Shown: positions 29,969-50,160 of the stretch, piece after piece
Position numbering within the stretch: position 1 is the stretch's first letter
Layout: every line of letters begins with the position of its first letter
Assembly: GCA_964023275.1 (NCBI GenBank)
Contig: OZ029921.1
Coordinates: 19,219,109 to 19,283,108 of the forward strand
DNA: 64,000 nt
Origin: Norana najaformis
Taxonomy: Eukaryota; Annelida; Clitellata; Crassiclitellata; Hormogastridae
Direction of reading: 5' to 3'
The notes under the pieces: generated by a model
Seen by the model: the letters and a program-made list of their open reading frames with translations, nothing else
Told to the model about the DNA's origin: nothing
The model's database searches: none
Position numbers and translations under genes: made by a program

Positions 29969-30204
29969 TCTATGACCTGGTTTTTACAAATATTAACTGT
30001 AAGTGTATCACTATTGGCATGCATTGTGCAATATAAAATTACTTCATTTCAGATTACAAAAAAACTAGAGCCAATTCGGCATTTTCACTGTCATATTCGT
30101 GTTCAGCACATACAAATTGATAAGAACTGACTAATTTCATTTCAGTAACATGACTTTTGTAAAAATTTGTTGTCCAGTGTTATCGAGTCCTTGCATGCTA
30201 ACCC

Positions 30205-30520
30205 TCAAATCTGAAGACTTCTATGGCTCCGTTATCATAATACTCAAGAAGATCAGTGCGTTTAGCCAACCCCGAGAGAGGGTAATGGGTATGATGTGTT
30301 GGCGACTTCATGCATGCATTGGCATCAGTTGTGGGATGCAGCGGAGATAAGACCCATGGGCAAGAGCGAAATGTCTGAGGAAATGTATCTTCAGTGGGAA
30401 ATAGACCTATGGGCAGGAGTGGAATGTCTGAAGAAAACGTATCGTTTCCATCCAACAAAGTGCAGATCCACATCTCAAATTCATCCAATCTTCCAACAAA
30501 GTGCAGATCCGCATCTCAAA
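30205..30520 (+). repeat. R-S fragment followed by two short tandem duplications
   Basis: 30205-30262 matches the R-S landmarks 'GAAGACTTCTATGGCTCCGT' and 'TCATAATACTCAAGAAGATCA'. It is followed by a ~50-bp direct duplication (GACCCATGGGCAAGAGCGAA... / GACCTATGGGCAGGAGTGGAA...) and a ~45-bp duplication of 'CCAACAAAGTGCAGATCC'. From 30520 to 31600 I see no gene. The ASZ1 promoter should lie near the end of that stretch. Confidence 0.65.
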
Positions 30521-31621
30521 TTCATCTAGTCTTCCAATTTTATCCTTTCCTTTGATCCACGTTTCTGGTCCAAAAGCACTATGCTACATATCAGAGTTTT
30601 AACCTTCCATTTCTTTAAATTCTTGTTTAAGTTTTTTCTCAGCAGCTGTTTTCCCTCACTGGATGCCTCCTTGTCTAGGGTTATCAACCATCTTGGAATG
30701 GCTGGGGCAGGCCCAGAATTGAACCTTGCATACTGTGGGTGTGAATGAGTTTGTCCCAGAATTGTTTACTACCCTAAAGCTAACTGAACTCCATTTGTTA
30801 GCTACCTATTACTACTACAGTTCAACGAGATTATAAGCAATGATCACAATAAATCATGATACAGTAATCATGCATTTGCAAAGCATAGCATTTTGGCCAC
30901 ATGCTTTATTTCTTTCACCTGTCCCACTGGCTACTGATAGATGGTATGTCATGGTTACTGGGTAAGTCAGCAGATATATGGCCTATGTAGCAAAGAAAGT
31001 GGTTATGGGAAAAATCTGTCCTGAAATCCATTATTCAGGAGTTGGTAACCCAATCCTTGCTATTCTTATTTCTCTGTGATATTTGCAACTTGACCTGTTC
31101 TTGTCCCTTGTTATATTTGGGCTGAATTGCAGACAGAACAGCATTTCGACAAGTGGACAAACCAGTTTACAGGTTACGCGGCCTGAAAATGATTTATCAG
31201 TGTCACAAGATACACAAGGTTGCAGAGGTGAAAGATAACTGCATCTATAATCTGCCAAAAATACCACCATTACCAGAGTATCCTTGCTTTCTGTTTGCAG
31301 ATCAATAATTATCTCATTTCAGACTTCCATAGTGCGGTACACCGAAGTTGGCCTTTTATTAGGGAGTTGATTGTTGAGTAATTTAAGCAGAGTTTCTTTC
31401 TCCCTGGTTACTTATGGGTAGTGGTTGACGGCCCTCTTCCTTGACCTAGTTTGTCTCTCAAAAAACAGTGGAATCACACTGTCATGAGAAATTCTGTCAC
31501 ATTCTGCAAAATTATTAAAACACATTATTTCTAGCAGTACAGCTCATCTTGGAACCCTGTCCTATTGCAGTAGTTTTTATATTATTATTTGTCTTATTTG
31601 TTGCTTAAGAATAATGGAGCT

Positions 31622-40712
<9,091 letters not shown>

Positions 40713-40743
40713 TTTCAAAGATCTTCAAAATGCATCAAGATCA

Positions 40744-41215
40744 ATTATAATCGTAATAGTAACTCTAAATTTCTAAAGCGCTACTTAAAAGCTAAGCACA
40801 GGGCATTCAGCTTATTCACAAGCGCTGCTTCAAGTCAGTGAGGTTGTCCAAAGATGCCATGTCAAGAACCAAGCCTGGTTGCCAGGAGATCAGAAGGGAT
40901 GAAGAGAGGAGGTTAGAGTGGATTATGTTTAACCTGAGAGAAATGGGAAGACAGGGGATTCAATTGCTCAGGGTGGGATTTCTTGAAAAGGTGAGATTTC
41001 AGATTTGAATGGAACACCTGAGAAGTACTAGATGGAGTGAACGATGGAAGGGATAAGGAGCAGAGAATTTGCAAAATTCAGGAGGGAGATGATTCCACAG
41101 TCAAGGTGCATTGTAGGGTATGGATCGGTTAGAGAACTTAAGAAGAGTAGTTACAGAGGGACGGGCGAGAGTGAGAAGAGTAAGAAAAGTCAGCAGAGAG
41201 ATCCGATTAGATGGT
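40744..41215 (+). repeat. Dispersed repeat family R-B, copy 2
   Basis: Begins 32 bp past the ASZ1 stop with 'ATTATAATCGTAATAGTAAC', then 'TTTCTAAAGCGC', 'AAGCACAGGGCATTCAGC', 'CACAAGCGCTGCTTCAAGTC', 'CTTGAAAAGGTGAGA' and 'TTAGAGAACTTAAGAAGAG'. It is collinear with 2235-2700 and slightly better preserved. The ASZ1 3' UTR probably runs into it. Confidence 0.75.
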
Positions 41216-41753
41216 AAGTTGTTGTAAATTGTTTGCATGAGCTCACAAAATGCATCAAATTCATGCACAAAATTGTTCCGATCTGCATCGGAAATCTGTG
41301 ACAACTGCTGCTGTTTCTGCCAAGACAGTGCTGGAAAGCTTAGAACTATCTAGACCCAAGATAGGTTGTCCCACTCACCAGGCACGAGATAAGTTGCCCC
41401 ACCCTCAGCTCCCCCCATCAATTTTCCCTCAACTTTTGAGCTGAAGTGCTGATGTTATGTATAGTTATTCTTTGTTTAAGGGTGTATTAACCTCAAACTC
41501 TTAAAGATGGGATGAGATGATATGATTGTGGTCCACAAATGATGTTACTTCACTTTGTACTTTTAATTAGTTAGATGTAACAGAACATGAAATGTTACAA
41601 GGTCTGGTATAAGTTTCTGGCATTTACATATCAGCTGCAATTTGCATTCTAGCAGAGGTATGGCTTTGTCACAACTGTGAGCCCTTGTACTTTCTAGATT
41701 TTAGCACGAAACACACTGAACACAAATTATTAATGGTTATGCAGTCCACAGTC

Positions 41754-42452
41754 TTAGTGTGAATACCCACAGTTGGAACATTCATCAAGTTTTGTGATGT
41801 CATTAACGCTGCTGCACTGCTTGCCTTTTTCCTCACAATTTAAATCATCTACCAGATGTTCAGCATCTTGTCCGTTGCACCGTTGGGTTTTGAGGCTTTT
41901 TCTTCTCGCTTCAAAACTCTCTCGCAGCATCTCTTTGGCATGTTGGCTCCTTTCTCGAATTTCTCCAAATTCATTTAAAAGCTTCAAGAGCCTGTCCTCT
42001 CTTTCACAGTCACACAATCTTGAACTCCAACGTGCTGTTGAACGTTTGGAGTACACTGTGGAATCCTCTGTCTTTTGTTTGCCGGCAAACGACATACATG
42101 CGCTGGCAGGTGATGCACGTAGTACTGTAGCTGACGACACGCGTCTTTCCGAAGCCGGCTGCATGTCTATCTTCGTACCGGTTACCAAAAGATTACATGG
42201 CGATTCCATTTTAGTTGTCCATTTGCAATTTTTATGTGGTAGTCTGAGAAAATGTACTTCAAGTGCCGGATGTCCAGATTTGGGCTTTCTACGGCAGAGA
42301 GAACGACAAGGCTTTCTTGGTAATGAGTTTTGGAAATGTGTACTGGTAGTTTCGGCCAGTTCCAAATTGTCATCCATCCAGAGCAATCTCAAGAGAAGTC
42401 GGCACTGTTCTCGTCCCGTCGACATCTTTGCCGTACTGCCGCGGCAAGCCAT
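41754..42452 (-). CDS. Hypothetical single-exon protein, 232 aa
   Basis: ATG-started frame (MACRGSTAKMSTGREQCRLL) of 232 codons ending ...DECSNCGYSH. The start is preceded by a short inverted repeat (ATCGACCGTA...TACGGTCGAT at about 42449-42488). The composition is protein-like: a basic Ser/Arg-rich first half, then a charged helix (EDRLLKLLNEFGEIRERSQH) that could form a coiled coil, and a Cys-rich end (CSNCG). The opposite strand is also open for 232 codons. I prefer the minus strand because of its start context, helix periodicity and lower Ser/Leu bias. I recognise no family. It is divergent from the 43-53 kb repeat cluster and convergent with ASZ1. Confidence 0.5.
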   Translation of the reverse strand: MACRGSTAKMSTGREQCRLLLRLLWMDDNLELAETTSTHFQNSLPRKPCRSLCRRKPKSGHPALEVHFLRLPHKNCKWTTKMESPCNLLVTGTKIDMQPASERRVSSATVLRASPASACMSFAGKQKTEDSTVYSKRSTARWSSRLCDCEREDRLLKLLNEFGEIRERSQHAKEMLRESFEARRKSLKTQRCNGQDAEHLVDDLNCEEKGKQCSSVNDITKLDECSNCGYSH

Positions 42453-42959
42453 CGACCGTATTTACAATTAAGAACAGCCTACGGTCGATTTTAGAAGCAG
42501 AGTTTCAACGCGACTTTATAGATGTTGGTGATCTAGCATCAGTGACTTTTTAAGCGTAGCATCGTATGTATAACTTTAATATAAACACCCTGCTGTTTCA
42601 GACATTTGAAAATAGATAACAAGTTTTTTTGTGGTTATTACACTAAACAATTGATGGCGATTGCAATAGAGACGAATATGCTGACGATCGACGGAGATTT
42701 AAACGATTGATGATGACATTTACATACGTCATAAATAGAACTTCATATGCAACATAAGCCCAGAAGCAACAGTATATGTGACGTCAACGTACTGGGAGTC
42801 TGTTGGCAGTTCTTGACCAACACAGTAAACATATTCAGAAGATAGGAGATCTCTATGGGACTCTGACTGTGAAGGTCCTCTGCGTTTAAACTTCGCTATT
42901 TCCGCACAGACCTTCGTCCGACCTACGCACGATGGCCGTCCTCGCACTTCAGTCTACAT

Positions 42960-43190
42960 GCCTAGTTAGCTACATCGGTAAGCGCATACGCCAAAGAGCC
43001 TCTGTGCCTGAGGATCCCAGGTTCGCGTCCCGGTCGTTGCTTATTTCAGAGATTTAAAATCTGGGGCTAGTACGGTCCGTGCACGGGGACCTTAAATGGC
43101 GTGGCGTCCATTAAAACGGGCAGCGGTGGTGAATGATCTCACCCGATAAATTCATTGCAAAATGAGCAGGGTCGCTATATAAAACCTATA
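42960..43190 (+). repeat. tRNA-derived SINE (family T1), plus copy
   Basis: The head has an A-box-like TAGCTACATCGGTAAGCGC and a B-box-like AGGTTCGCGTCCC. The body follows: 'GATTTAAAATCTGGGGCTAG', 'GGTCCGTGCACGGGGACCTT', 'GATCTCACCCGATAAATTC' and 'AAATGAGCAGGGTCGCTATA'. The same body is found inverted at 59890-60150 and partly at 43615-43740. Confidence 0.8.
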
Positions 43191-43614
43191 CATTTACATT
43201 TATCTCCTAGCTGTGTGTTGTGACAAGCATATACGGAGTTGGTATCAACCGTGTTGACTCCTATTCAACGAGGTAATAGAAGAACTAGAGAAAGCGATGC
43301 CGTGTTTTGGGCTTTCCGCAGTTGTAGCTGCCGGAAGTGACGTATCACCAGGCCAGCTGGTAGACGGTCAGCTGTCAACAGCGCATCTGCCAAGGCAATT
43401 AGGATGTGGAATTTGGCCAAATTTATAACAAAAATAGGTTTTATCTTTGTCTCCAGCTCCATTGAATTTTGTTTGTTATTTCTAACTCATCTGTTGGACA
43501 CTAATTTTGTGTTTTCGTTACGTATGTAGAATAATTAAGCCTCACGTTAACATGTCGTCGGGCGCTTCTGTGCATGAGCATGGGCGGGTTCATGTACCGA
43601 TAGTGATCATATTT

Positions 43615-43740
43615 AAGAGGGTTTAATCTCGGGCTAGTTTGGTCCTACACGGAGACCTTAAATAACGTGGTACCCATTCATACGGGCCGCCGTGATGAAG
43701 GATCTCACCCGATGAATTCTCAGATCTGTATGCCCTCCGA
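43615..43740 (+). repeat. SINE T1, partial copy
   Basis: Shares the T1 body motifs 'TAATCTCGGGCTAGTTTGG', 'CACGGAGACCTTAAATAACG' and 'GGATCTCACCCGATGAATTC', without the tRNA head. Confidence 0.7.
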
Positions 43741-45039
43741 TCTCTTGTAAATAGGAAATAGCCTGAACTCCAAGGATATATCAGTGGCGGCTCCAGGATT
43801 GTTTGCGTGGGGGCAAGAGCATTTTTCGCGCCACATTCTCACAGTCCACCATGCACGGATCTGGACTGAGGGGCGCAGACACATAACCAAGAGTGGGCGG
43901 CTCTAGCTAAATCCGCCCATTGGGATATATGTAAATGTAACCCGAAATTTCTCAGCGCCACTCGAAAACCGCGTAAGGGAGACCAACTTATAGGGCCTAC
44001 AATGGCGTTAAAAGACCCATCGGGAGAAGCGAAATATATGAGAAAGATGTGTATTTTATGGGGATAGTCTGAGAAGTAAAGTAGTTTCTCATATCCCAGA
44101 AGTGAGATGTAGGGGAGGCGCTTATTTAATTTTCTTTAGGCCCTTGAGCCGACAGCGGATGACTTCCAAATTCCCAATATTCTGGACACAGGACCAGCGC
44201 ATCGCAGGACTTGCCGTTTACCTTCCAGGTAGGTGGCAGCACAATTTCGAAAAAGACTATTAGATCAACCCTGGTAACATGACTTCCATACACGTGGTGG
44301 CCACTCCTTTACATTCCTCCTTTATCCGTCTGTCATCTGGAGTAGGTTCGGATTAGGCAGGTCGCACGTGTGCTGCATGCAGGTGCGAATAGACTTGTTG
44401 GCGCCATTTCTAATTTAGTAAGCTTAGTTTCTCGGTTTGCATGTAATTATCCATCGTTTCCTATCCATCCTACAGCCCACCTGGTCTCAGATTTCGGCGC
44501 GAGTCCGCCAAAGCCAGCTGCGTTTTGCACCTGCCTACATACGCTAATTTTACCACTCTGTCTCAGCTGGATGACCGCCGATCCGTTTTTAATTGAGGGG
44601 GTTGAGGTAGTAGTCTGAAGCAGTGGGACATATGCAAATGTAAATGTAAACCTCCGAAATTTTTCAGCGCCACACAAAAACCGAGTCAGGGAGACCAAAA
44701 AAGACCCACTGAAAGAAGCGAAATGTATGAGGAAGATGTGTATTTTATGGGGATTTTCAGCATAAAGTAACGTTTCTCATATCCCACAGTGTGAGACGTA
44801 GATCCTTTCTCAATCCTTTTCCTTACGCCCTTGAGCTGACAGTGAACGAATCCCAAAATCCTGGACACCGGGGGCAGGGCATCGCAGGACTTTGACGTTT
44901 ACTTTCCAGCTAGGTGGCAGCACAGTTTTGAAAACGTCCATTAGATTAAATCGCGCGCTGGTTACACGAATCGCATAGAAGTGTTGACCATTAATTAACA
45001 ATCTGTATGTCTATTTGTCTCTGTGTTTGTTCGTCTATC

Positions 45040-45380
45040 GTTGGATCGAATTTCAAAACTTTGGACCAGCTTGAGAAGGCAGAGAGCCCACACTGTTGGA
45101 GTATAGAGCACAGTAAGAGTCACAGTGTCCATGAATCGAGTGCAATGTCTATTAGTTTTTTGGGTGAGCATGGAATGTAGATAGGTTGGCTGATTTAAAT
45201 GTAATACATTGTGAACTATAAAATAAATTTTTAAATAAATTCTTTGTTTAATGTGCAGCCAGTGCAATGAATGTAATATTGGTTTAATATGCTGATAGTT
45301 GGGGGTCTTGTTAACGCTCGGGCAAGAGAGTTTTGAAAAATTTGTAGTTTTTGCATATCCCCCTCAGTAATTGTAATCGT
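45040..45380 (-). repeat. LINE/SINE 3' spacer remnant
   Basis: Related to 57050-57200 through 'TTTGGACCAGCTTGAGAAGG', 'CAGAGAGCCCACA' and 'GCACAGTAAGAGTCACAGTG'. It ends in (GTAATCGTAATC)-type tail sequence at 45370. It is non-coding. Confidence 0.5.
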
Positions 45381-45429
45381 AATCATAATCGCAAGATTTC
45401 TACAGCACCCAACGAAAGCCAAGTCGCGG

Positions 45430-45730
45430 GAACCAGCTTATTCACAGGCGCTGTCAAAATAAAATCGATAGGCATCACTCTCAGTAATACCAATAGCAGT
45501 AGTCAAGCCTGCTAGAAAGAGTGCATCATCAGCTAGTTGAATTAAGACAGTCTGAGGCAAAAGAGATCTGATTCTACAAATATTCCGTATAAGAAATTGA
45601 GCTGATCTGCATATAGCCTGAACATGTCTGGAAAATGACATGGTGGAATTGAACAGCACACCCAAATGCGTGCACATTTGGTACGATTGGTAAGTCACAC
45701 AACGGAACAAATGTAAGGCAATCAACGTTC
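45430..45730 (-). mobile_element. LINE reverse transcriptase fragment
   Basis: The minus frame reads THLGVLFNSTMSFSRHVQAI followed by CRSAQFLIRNICRIRSLLPQ and TVLIQLADDALF. This is the thumb/connection region of CR1/L2-like reverse transcriptases ('LGV..D..L.F..H......A...LR.I..IR..L'). It is truncated on both sides. Confidence 0.85.
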
Positions 45731-45896
45731 ATTCACGAAAGTTCACTTTATCACTGCTGCAAAAATAATTAAGTTCCTTCTGGCTGTATTTATTTTTTCA
45801 TATTGTCCCAGATGTATTCGTTGGGTTTGTTTCTTGTCTGTATGTCTGTATGCAAAGTATGAAAAATATGTATAAATGGATGATGGTAGTTCTCCG

Positions 45897-45928
45897 AAAA
45901 ATATATATATATATATATATATATATAA
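45897..45928. repeat. (AT)n microsatellite
   Basis: About 30 bp of pure TATATA within the LINE-rich part of the R-A cluster. Confidence 0.9.
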
Positions 45929-46409
45929 AGAAATATATTCAAATCACAAAAGATGCAAACAAATCGAAGTATTAATCCGTTCTTGTTAGAATAATAATAA
46001 ACTTTGCAAACTGCGAATATCCCTTCTTGTCTAAGTCTACAAAATGGCGTTAACCAAAAACAAAAATCAATAAATAGAAGTTGGATTAAAAGTAAGTCGT
46101 GCTCTCTAGCGAATGTAGGCAAAACCAGTCAATGTGTCCACACCATAATATATTTTTCAAGCTTTTTTCATTTCTGCTTTTGTATCCTGGTGCTTCATAT
46201 TTAGTCTCGAACATGTAAAATATTTATGCCGAAAAACCGAGATATTTCGGTCAAAATGTTTAAGGACAACAAAAGGACCAATAACCCCTCCCGGTTTCCG
46301 CTTGTGGAGACATTCAGAACATTTAGATAGAGCCCGTTCAAGTAGTATACCCATAGGCGCTCCCAGTCCAGCTTCAGTTCAAGAAAACAGTTTTTAACTG
46401 TTGGTGAAA

Positions 46410-46700
46410 AGTTTATATAGCATTTCTCGTTAGAATGAAACGCAGATTAAGAGGGAGGCCAATCCACGTAGAGGGCCCAACCATCGAGAAGGCGTGACGC
46501 TGCGCCATTGCATTGCATCCAAAAGGACAACAATTTCGTCTCGGCTCCCAACCGTTAAAAGCCATCGATTGAGGCTTAGTACATAGAGTGTGGAGCTTAA
46601 TAAATGCAGATATGATAAAACAAAAAGCCAGAGGCCATCGTATACATAGCATAAATGGAGGTGTCGATCGGTACGCAACATTGAGTGGAGACGACATTTT
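46410..46700 (-). mobile_element. LINE ORF2 C-terminus fragment
   Basis: Minus-strand RHAFSMVGPSTWIGLPLNLR matches the 'R.FSV.GP..WN.LP..LR' signature near the end of LINE ORF2 proteins. It is probably part of the same insertion as 45430-45730 or a sister copy. Stops are present. Confidence 0.7.
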
Positions 46701-47730
46701 CGTTTTCCCTTCTAAAGTTTGAGTAATTTTATGCCCCAATTTTTTATTAATGAAAACGATGTTTCAGTTGAAGAAAATTCTTTGGACATGTGTCCTAGTG
46801 ACATCAAAATTCTATTACGATCTTTCACCTAAACAGACTTGCACTTATTGAAAATGTTTCCTTTTGCATTTGCTGTATGGCAGTTCGGTTTCAAAATCCC
46901 ATTCCATTAAATTCTGGCATTCGTCTCGCGAATCCTATGAGCTTACACGTATTGACTACTCCTTTAGAATCTTTCTGCCTGTACGTCTGGCTGTCTCCGT
47001 GCTTGTCCGTGTTTATAGCTGATTATACAGCTGGAATATATGCTGCGTGCAGGTGCAAAAGGCTCCTGGCGGTATTTCTAAATTTAGTACTCTTGAATAA
47101 TTTCTCTGGATATAATTAAGTCATGTATGTTATTTTCTGCCTGTTGCACAGAGCATCTAGTTTAAAAGATTTCCATATATAAGCGTCATGTGGTGCTAGG
47201 TCCACCATGCACTTAAATTGGCGCTTAAGAAATCTTGAGTTTACGATTACAGTTATAATTACAATAGCGGCTGTAAATAGACACGTCTGTTGAAATGTTT
47301 CGTTCGCATTCGCTAGGTGGCAGCACAGTTTGAAAGCGTCCCATTAGGTCAATTCTGTCAACCTTTACACGAATCCTGTGCACATACTGACCACTCCTTT
47401 ACATTGTTTCTCTGCCTGGATGTCTGCCTGTCTCTGTGCATATCTGTTTGTCTGTGTTCATGGTGCATTAGGCAGCGGGAACGTATGCCATTGCAGGTGC
47501 AAAGACTTTGTTATCAGTATTTCTGTATTTAATAAATTTTCCCTTTGCATGTAGGCTACGTGATCTACTTCATTGACCGCCCATCCCACATCGCCTGTGT
47601 TTCAAGATTTTGGTACGCATCTGGCGATAACAACTGACTAAAGCTCCGACCTATTTCTGTTCTGCCAATCAATAATCAATGATGTCCTCGTTCATAAGGA
47701 TTCTATATAGAGATACTTAGACATGCATGC

Positions 47731-47737
<7 letters not shown>

Positions 47738-47763
<26 letters not shown>

Positions 47764-47832
47764 TGTATGTATGTATGTATGTATGTATGTATGTATGTAT
47801 GTATGTATGTATGTATGCATGTATGTATGTGT
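47738..47832. repeat. (GTAT)n microsatellite
   Basis: About 90 bp of ATGTATGT. A shorter equivalent lies at 49543-49616 in the duplicated unit. Confidence 0.95.
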
Positions 47833-48189
47833 GTGTATTTGGGGTGTATTTGGTTATATTAACTTGCGCTTTATAAATCTTCTTATAGTAATAATAATAA
47901 TGAATGTATGTATATATGTATCTATGTATACCTTTTCTCGTGGCAAAACCAGTGGATCTATAGTATCATGTAATGAATCTGTGAGGCAGATCAGCCAATT
48001 AACTTACTAAATAGAGATGTCGATCCATAGCCCACATTCAGTGAACACATTTTCCCTTTTCACTTTCTCCTCTTTTAAAATTACTTAGCTAATTTTATGC
48101 CAAAATTTTTATTTATAAAAAATGAGGTTTGACTCGGAGAGACATGTGCACAAGTGAAGCCATAAGTCTTTACGATCGCTATCGTAATC

Positions 48190-48395
48190 GTGGGACTAAG
48201 TGGTGTAGTGGTATGGTCTGTGCCTCAATAGCAGGGTCGCGGGTTCGAATCAGCCTCAAGCCACTGCGTAGCGACTATGGACAAGTTGCTAACCCACAGT
48301 TGTCTGTGAGGAAGGCAGCGAAAAACCACCTCACTCGTCTCATTCCGGGGCCATAAAGCCTATTGACCTGCCTTCGGGCAGAGAACTCATCATCA
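48190..48395 (+). repeat. tRNA-derived SINE (family T2), copy 1
   Basis: The head GTGTAGTGGTATGGTCTG is A-box-like, with a B-box-like GCGGGTTCGAATC 35 bp downstream. The body includes 'GACAAGTTGCTAACCCACAG', 'TGTCTGTGAGGAAGGCAGCG' and 'ATTGACCTGCCTTCGGGCAG', and ends in an (ATC)n tail. The SINE layout is complete: head, body, tail. Confidence 0.85.
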
Positions 48396-49944
48396 TCATC
48401 ATAATCATCATCATCATCATCATCATCACGGTAATTACACGCTTGCGCTATTGGAAATGTTTCATTTGCATTCGCCAGGTGGTAGCACAGTTTTGAAACA
48501 GACCATTAGATCAAATCGCGCGCTTTTTAGACGAATCCCATACACGTGTTGACCACTCCTTTGCATTCTGTATGCCTTTGTGTCTTTTTGTTTCTGTGTT
48601 TGTGAGTGTGTCTGTCTGTCTGCAATTGGTTCGGTTTAGGCAGGTGGCATGCAGGTGCGAATAGACTTGTTGACTCCTTTTAAGTCTCTGTTTGCATAAA
48701 TTACAGGTCAATTCTTGCCCATCCTACAGCGCACCTGCTCTCACCAAAGCCAGCTGCTCCATGCACCTGCCTACACAAACTAGTTTTGCCGCCCTCTCTC
48801 AGTTGGTTGACCGCCGATCCGTTTTTAATTGAGGGGGAGTCTAAAGCAGTGAGAGATATGTTAAACTAACCTCCGAAATTTCTCAAAGCCACACAAATGC
48901 CTCGCCAGAGAGACCAACTTTTACACGACTCATTGGGAGAAGCGAAATGTATGAGGAAGATGTGCATTTTATGGGGATAGTCTCATCACTAAAGTACAGT
49001 TTCCTATATCCCATATTAAATAAGTGAAACGTAGGGGGAGCTAATTTTCTTTTCTTTAGGCTCTTGGACTGACAATGGACGAATCCCAATGTCCTGGACT
49101 GGGGGCCAGTGAATCGCAGGACTTGTCACTTACTTTCCAGCTAGGTGGCAGCACAGTTTTGAAACAGACCATTAGATCAAATCGCGCGCTCTTTACACGA
49201 ATTCCATACACGTGTGACCACTCCTTTGCATTCTGTATGTCTGTGTGTATCTGTTTGTCTCTGTGTTTATTCGTCTGTCTGGAGTTGGGTCGGATTAGTC
49301 AAATGCGCTGCATACAGGTGCGAATAGACTTGTTGGCGCCATTTACAATTTAGTAGCGAAAGTTCTCTGCATATAATTATCTGCCATTTGCTGTCCATCC
49401 CACATCGCCTATGTTTCAAGATTTTTGGTACGCATGTGGCGGTGACAACTGACTAATGCATCGGCCTATTTCTCTTCTGTCAATGAATTAATTATCAATG
49501 ATACCCTCGCTCTTAAGGATGCTATAAAAGAGAGATTTAGGCATGTATGTATGTATGTTGAATTCATACATGCATGTATATATGTATGTATGTTTGTATA
49601 TATGTATGTATGTATGCCTTTTCCCGTGACATAGTTATGGCTGCATACTACTGATGCATATGCGTCACATTTCTCAAAACCAGTGGATAGTGTCATGTAA
49701 ACCTGTGAGACGGTGCTGCACGGATTCTGTGAGGCAGACCAGCCAATTCACTTTCTAAATAGAGATGTCGATCCACAGCCCACATTTAGTTAACACATTT
49801 TCCCTTTTCACTTTCTCCTCTTTTAAAATTACTTTAGCTAATTTTATACCCTAATTATTATTTTAAATATTATGAGGTTTTTGACTCAAAGAGAGACAGG
49901 TGCACAAATGAAACCATAATTGTTTTACTATCGGTATCGTAAAT

Positions 49945-50160
49945 CGTGGGACTCGGTTTCGTAGTGGTATGGTCGGTGCCTCGTAATTGGAGGGTCGGGG
50001 GTTCCAATCTACCTTAAGCCCCTGCGTAGCGGCCTTAGACAAGTTGCTCACCCACAATTGTCTGTGAGGAAGGCAACGGAAAACCACCTCTCTCACCTCA
50101 TCCCCGGGTGGCATAAAGCCAATGGACCTGCCTTCGGGCAAGAGAACGCGTCGTCATCGT
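49945..50160 (+). repeat. tRNA-derived SINE (family T2), copy 2
   Basis: Same head, boxes and body as 48190-48395, with scattered changes. It ends in a short GTCGTCATCG tail. It was carried there by the 1.75-kb duplication rather than by independent insertion, because the flanks match too. Confidence 0.85.

Larger units (their letters stand above)
27826..30182 (+). mobile_element. Near-complete DNA transposon, CACTA/CMC-like
   Basis: Inverted termini CACTGGTCAACA (27829-27840) and, at the right end read in reverse, CACTGGACAACA (ending 30179). They are flanked by direct TTA at 27826-27828 and 30180-30182. A second inverted block, GTGCTGAACACGAATAT, occurs about 60-70 bp inside each end (27889-27905 and 30096-30112), followed by 'TTGGCTCT' on both sides. 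The termini are therefore about 110 bp long and imperfect. A CACTR start with a 3-bp TTA/TAA-type duplication is characteristic of the EnSpm/CACTA (CMC) group. The element carries its own promoter region and a single intronless ORF (28278-29968). Confidence 0.85.

Noticed and set aside
41773-42471. 232-codon plus-strand ORF
   Set aside because: Antisense of the minus-strand frame; Ser/Leu-rich composition typical of an antisense shadow. Kept only as an alternative.
42729-42947. 72-codon minus-strand ORF upstream of the orphan ORF
   Set aside because: Short, no splice link to the 41754-42452 frame and no recognisable motif.
47723-48010. Met/Tyr/Val/Cys repeat ORF
   Set aside because: Direct translation of the (GTAT)n microsatellite.
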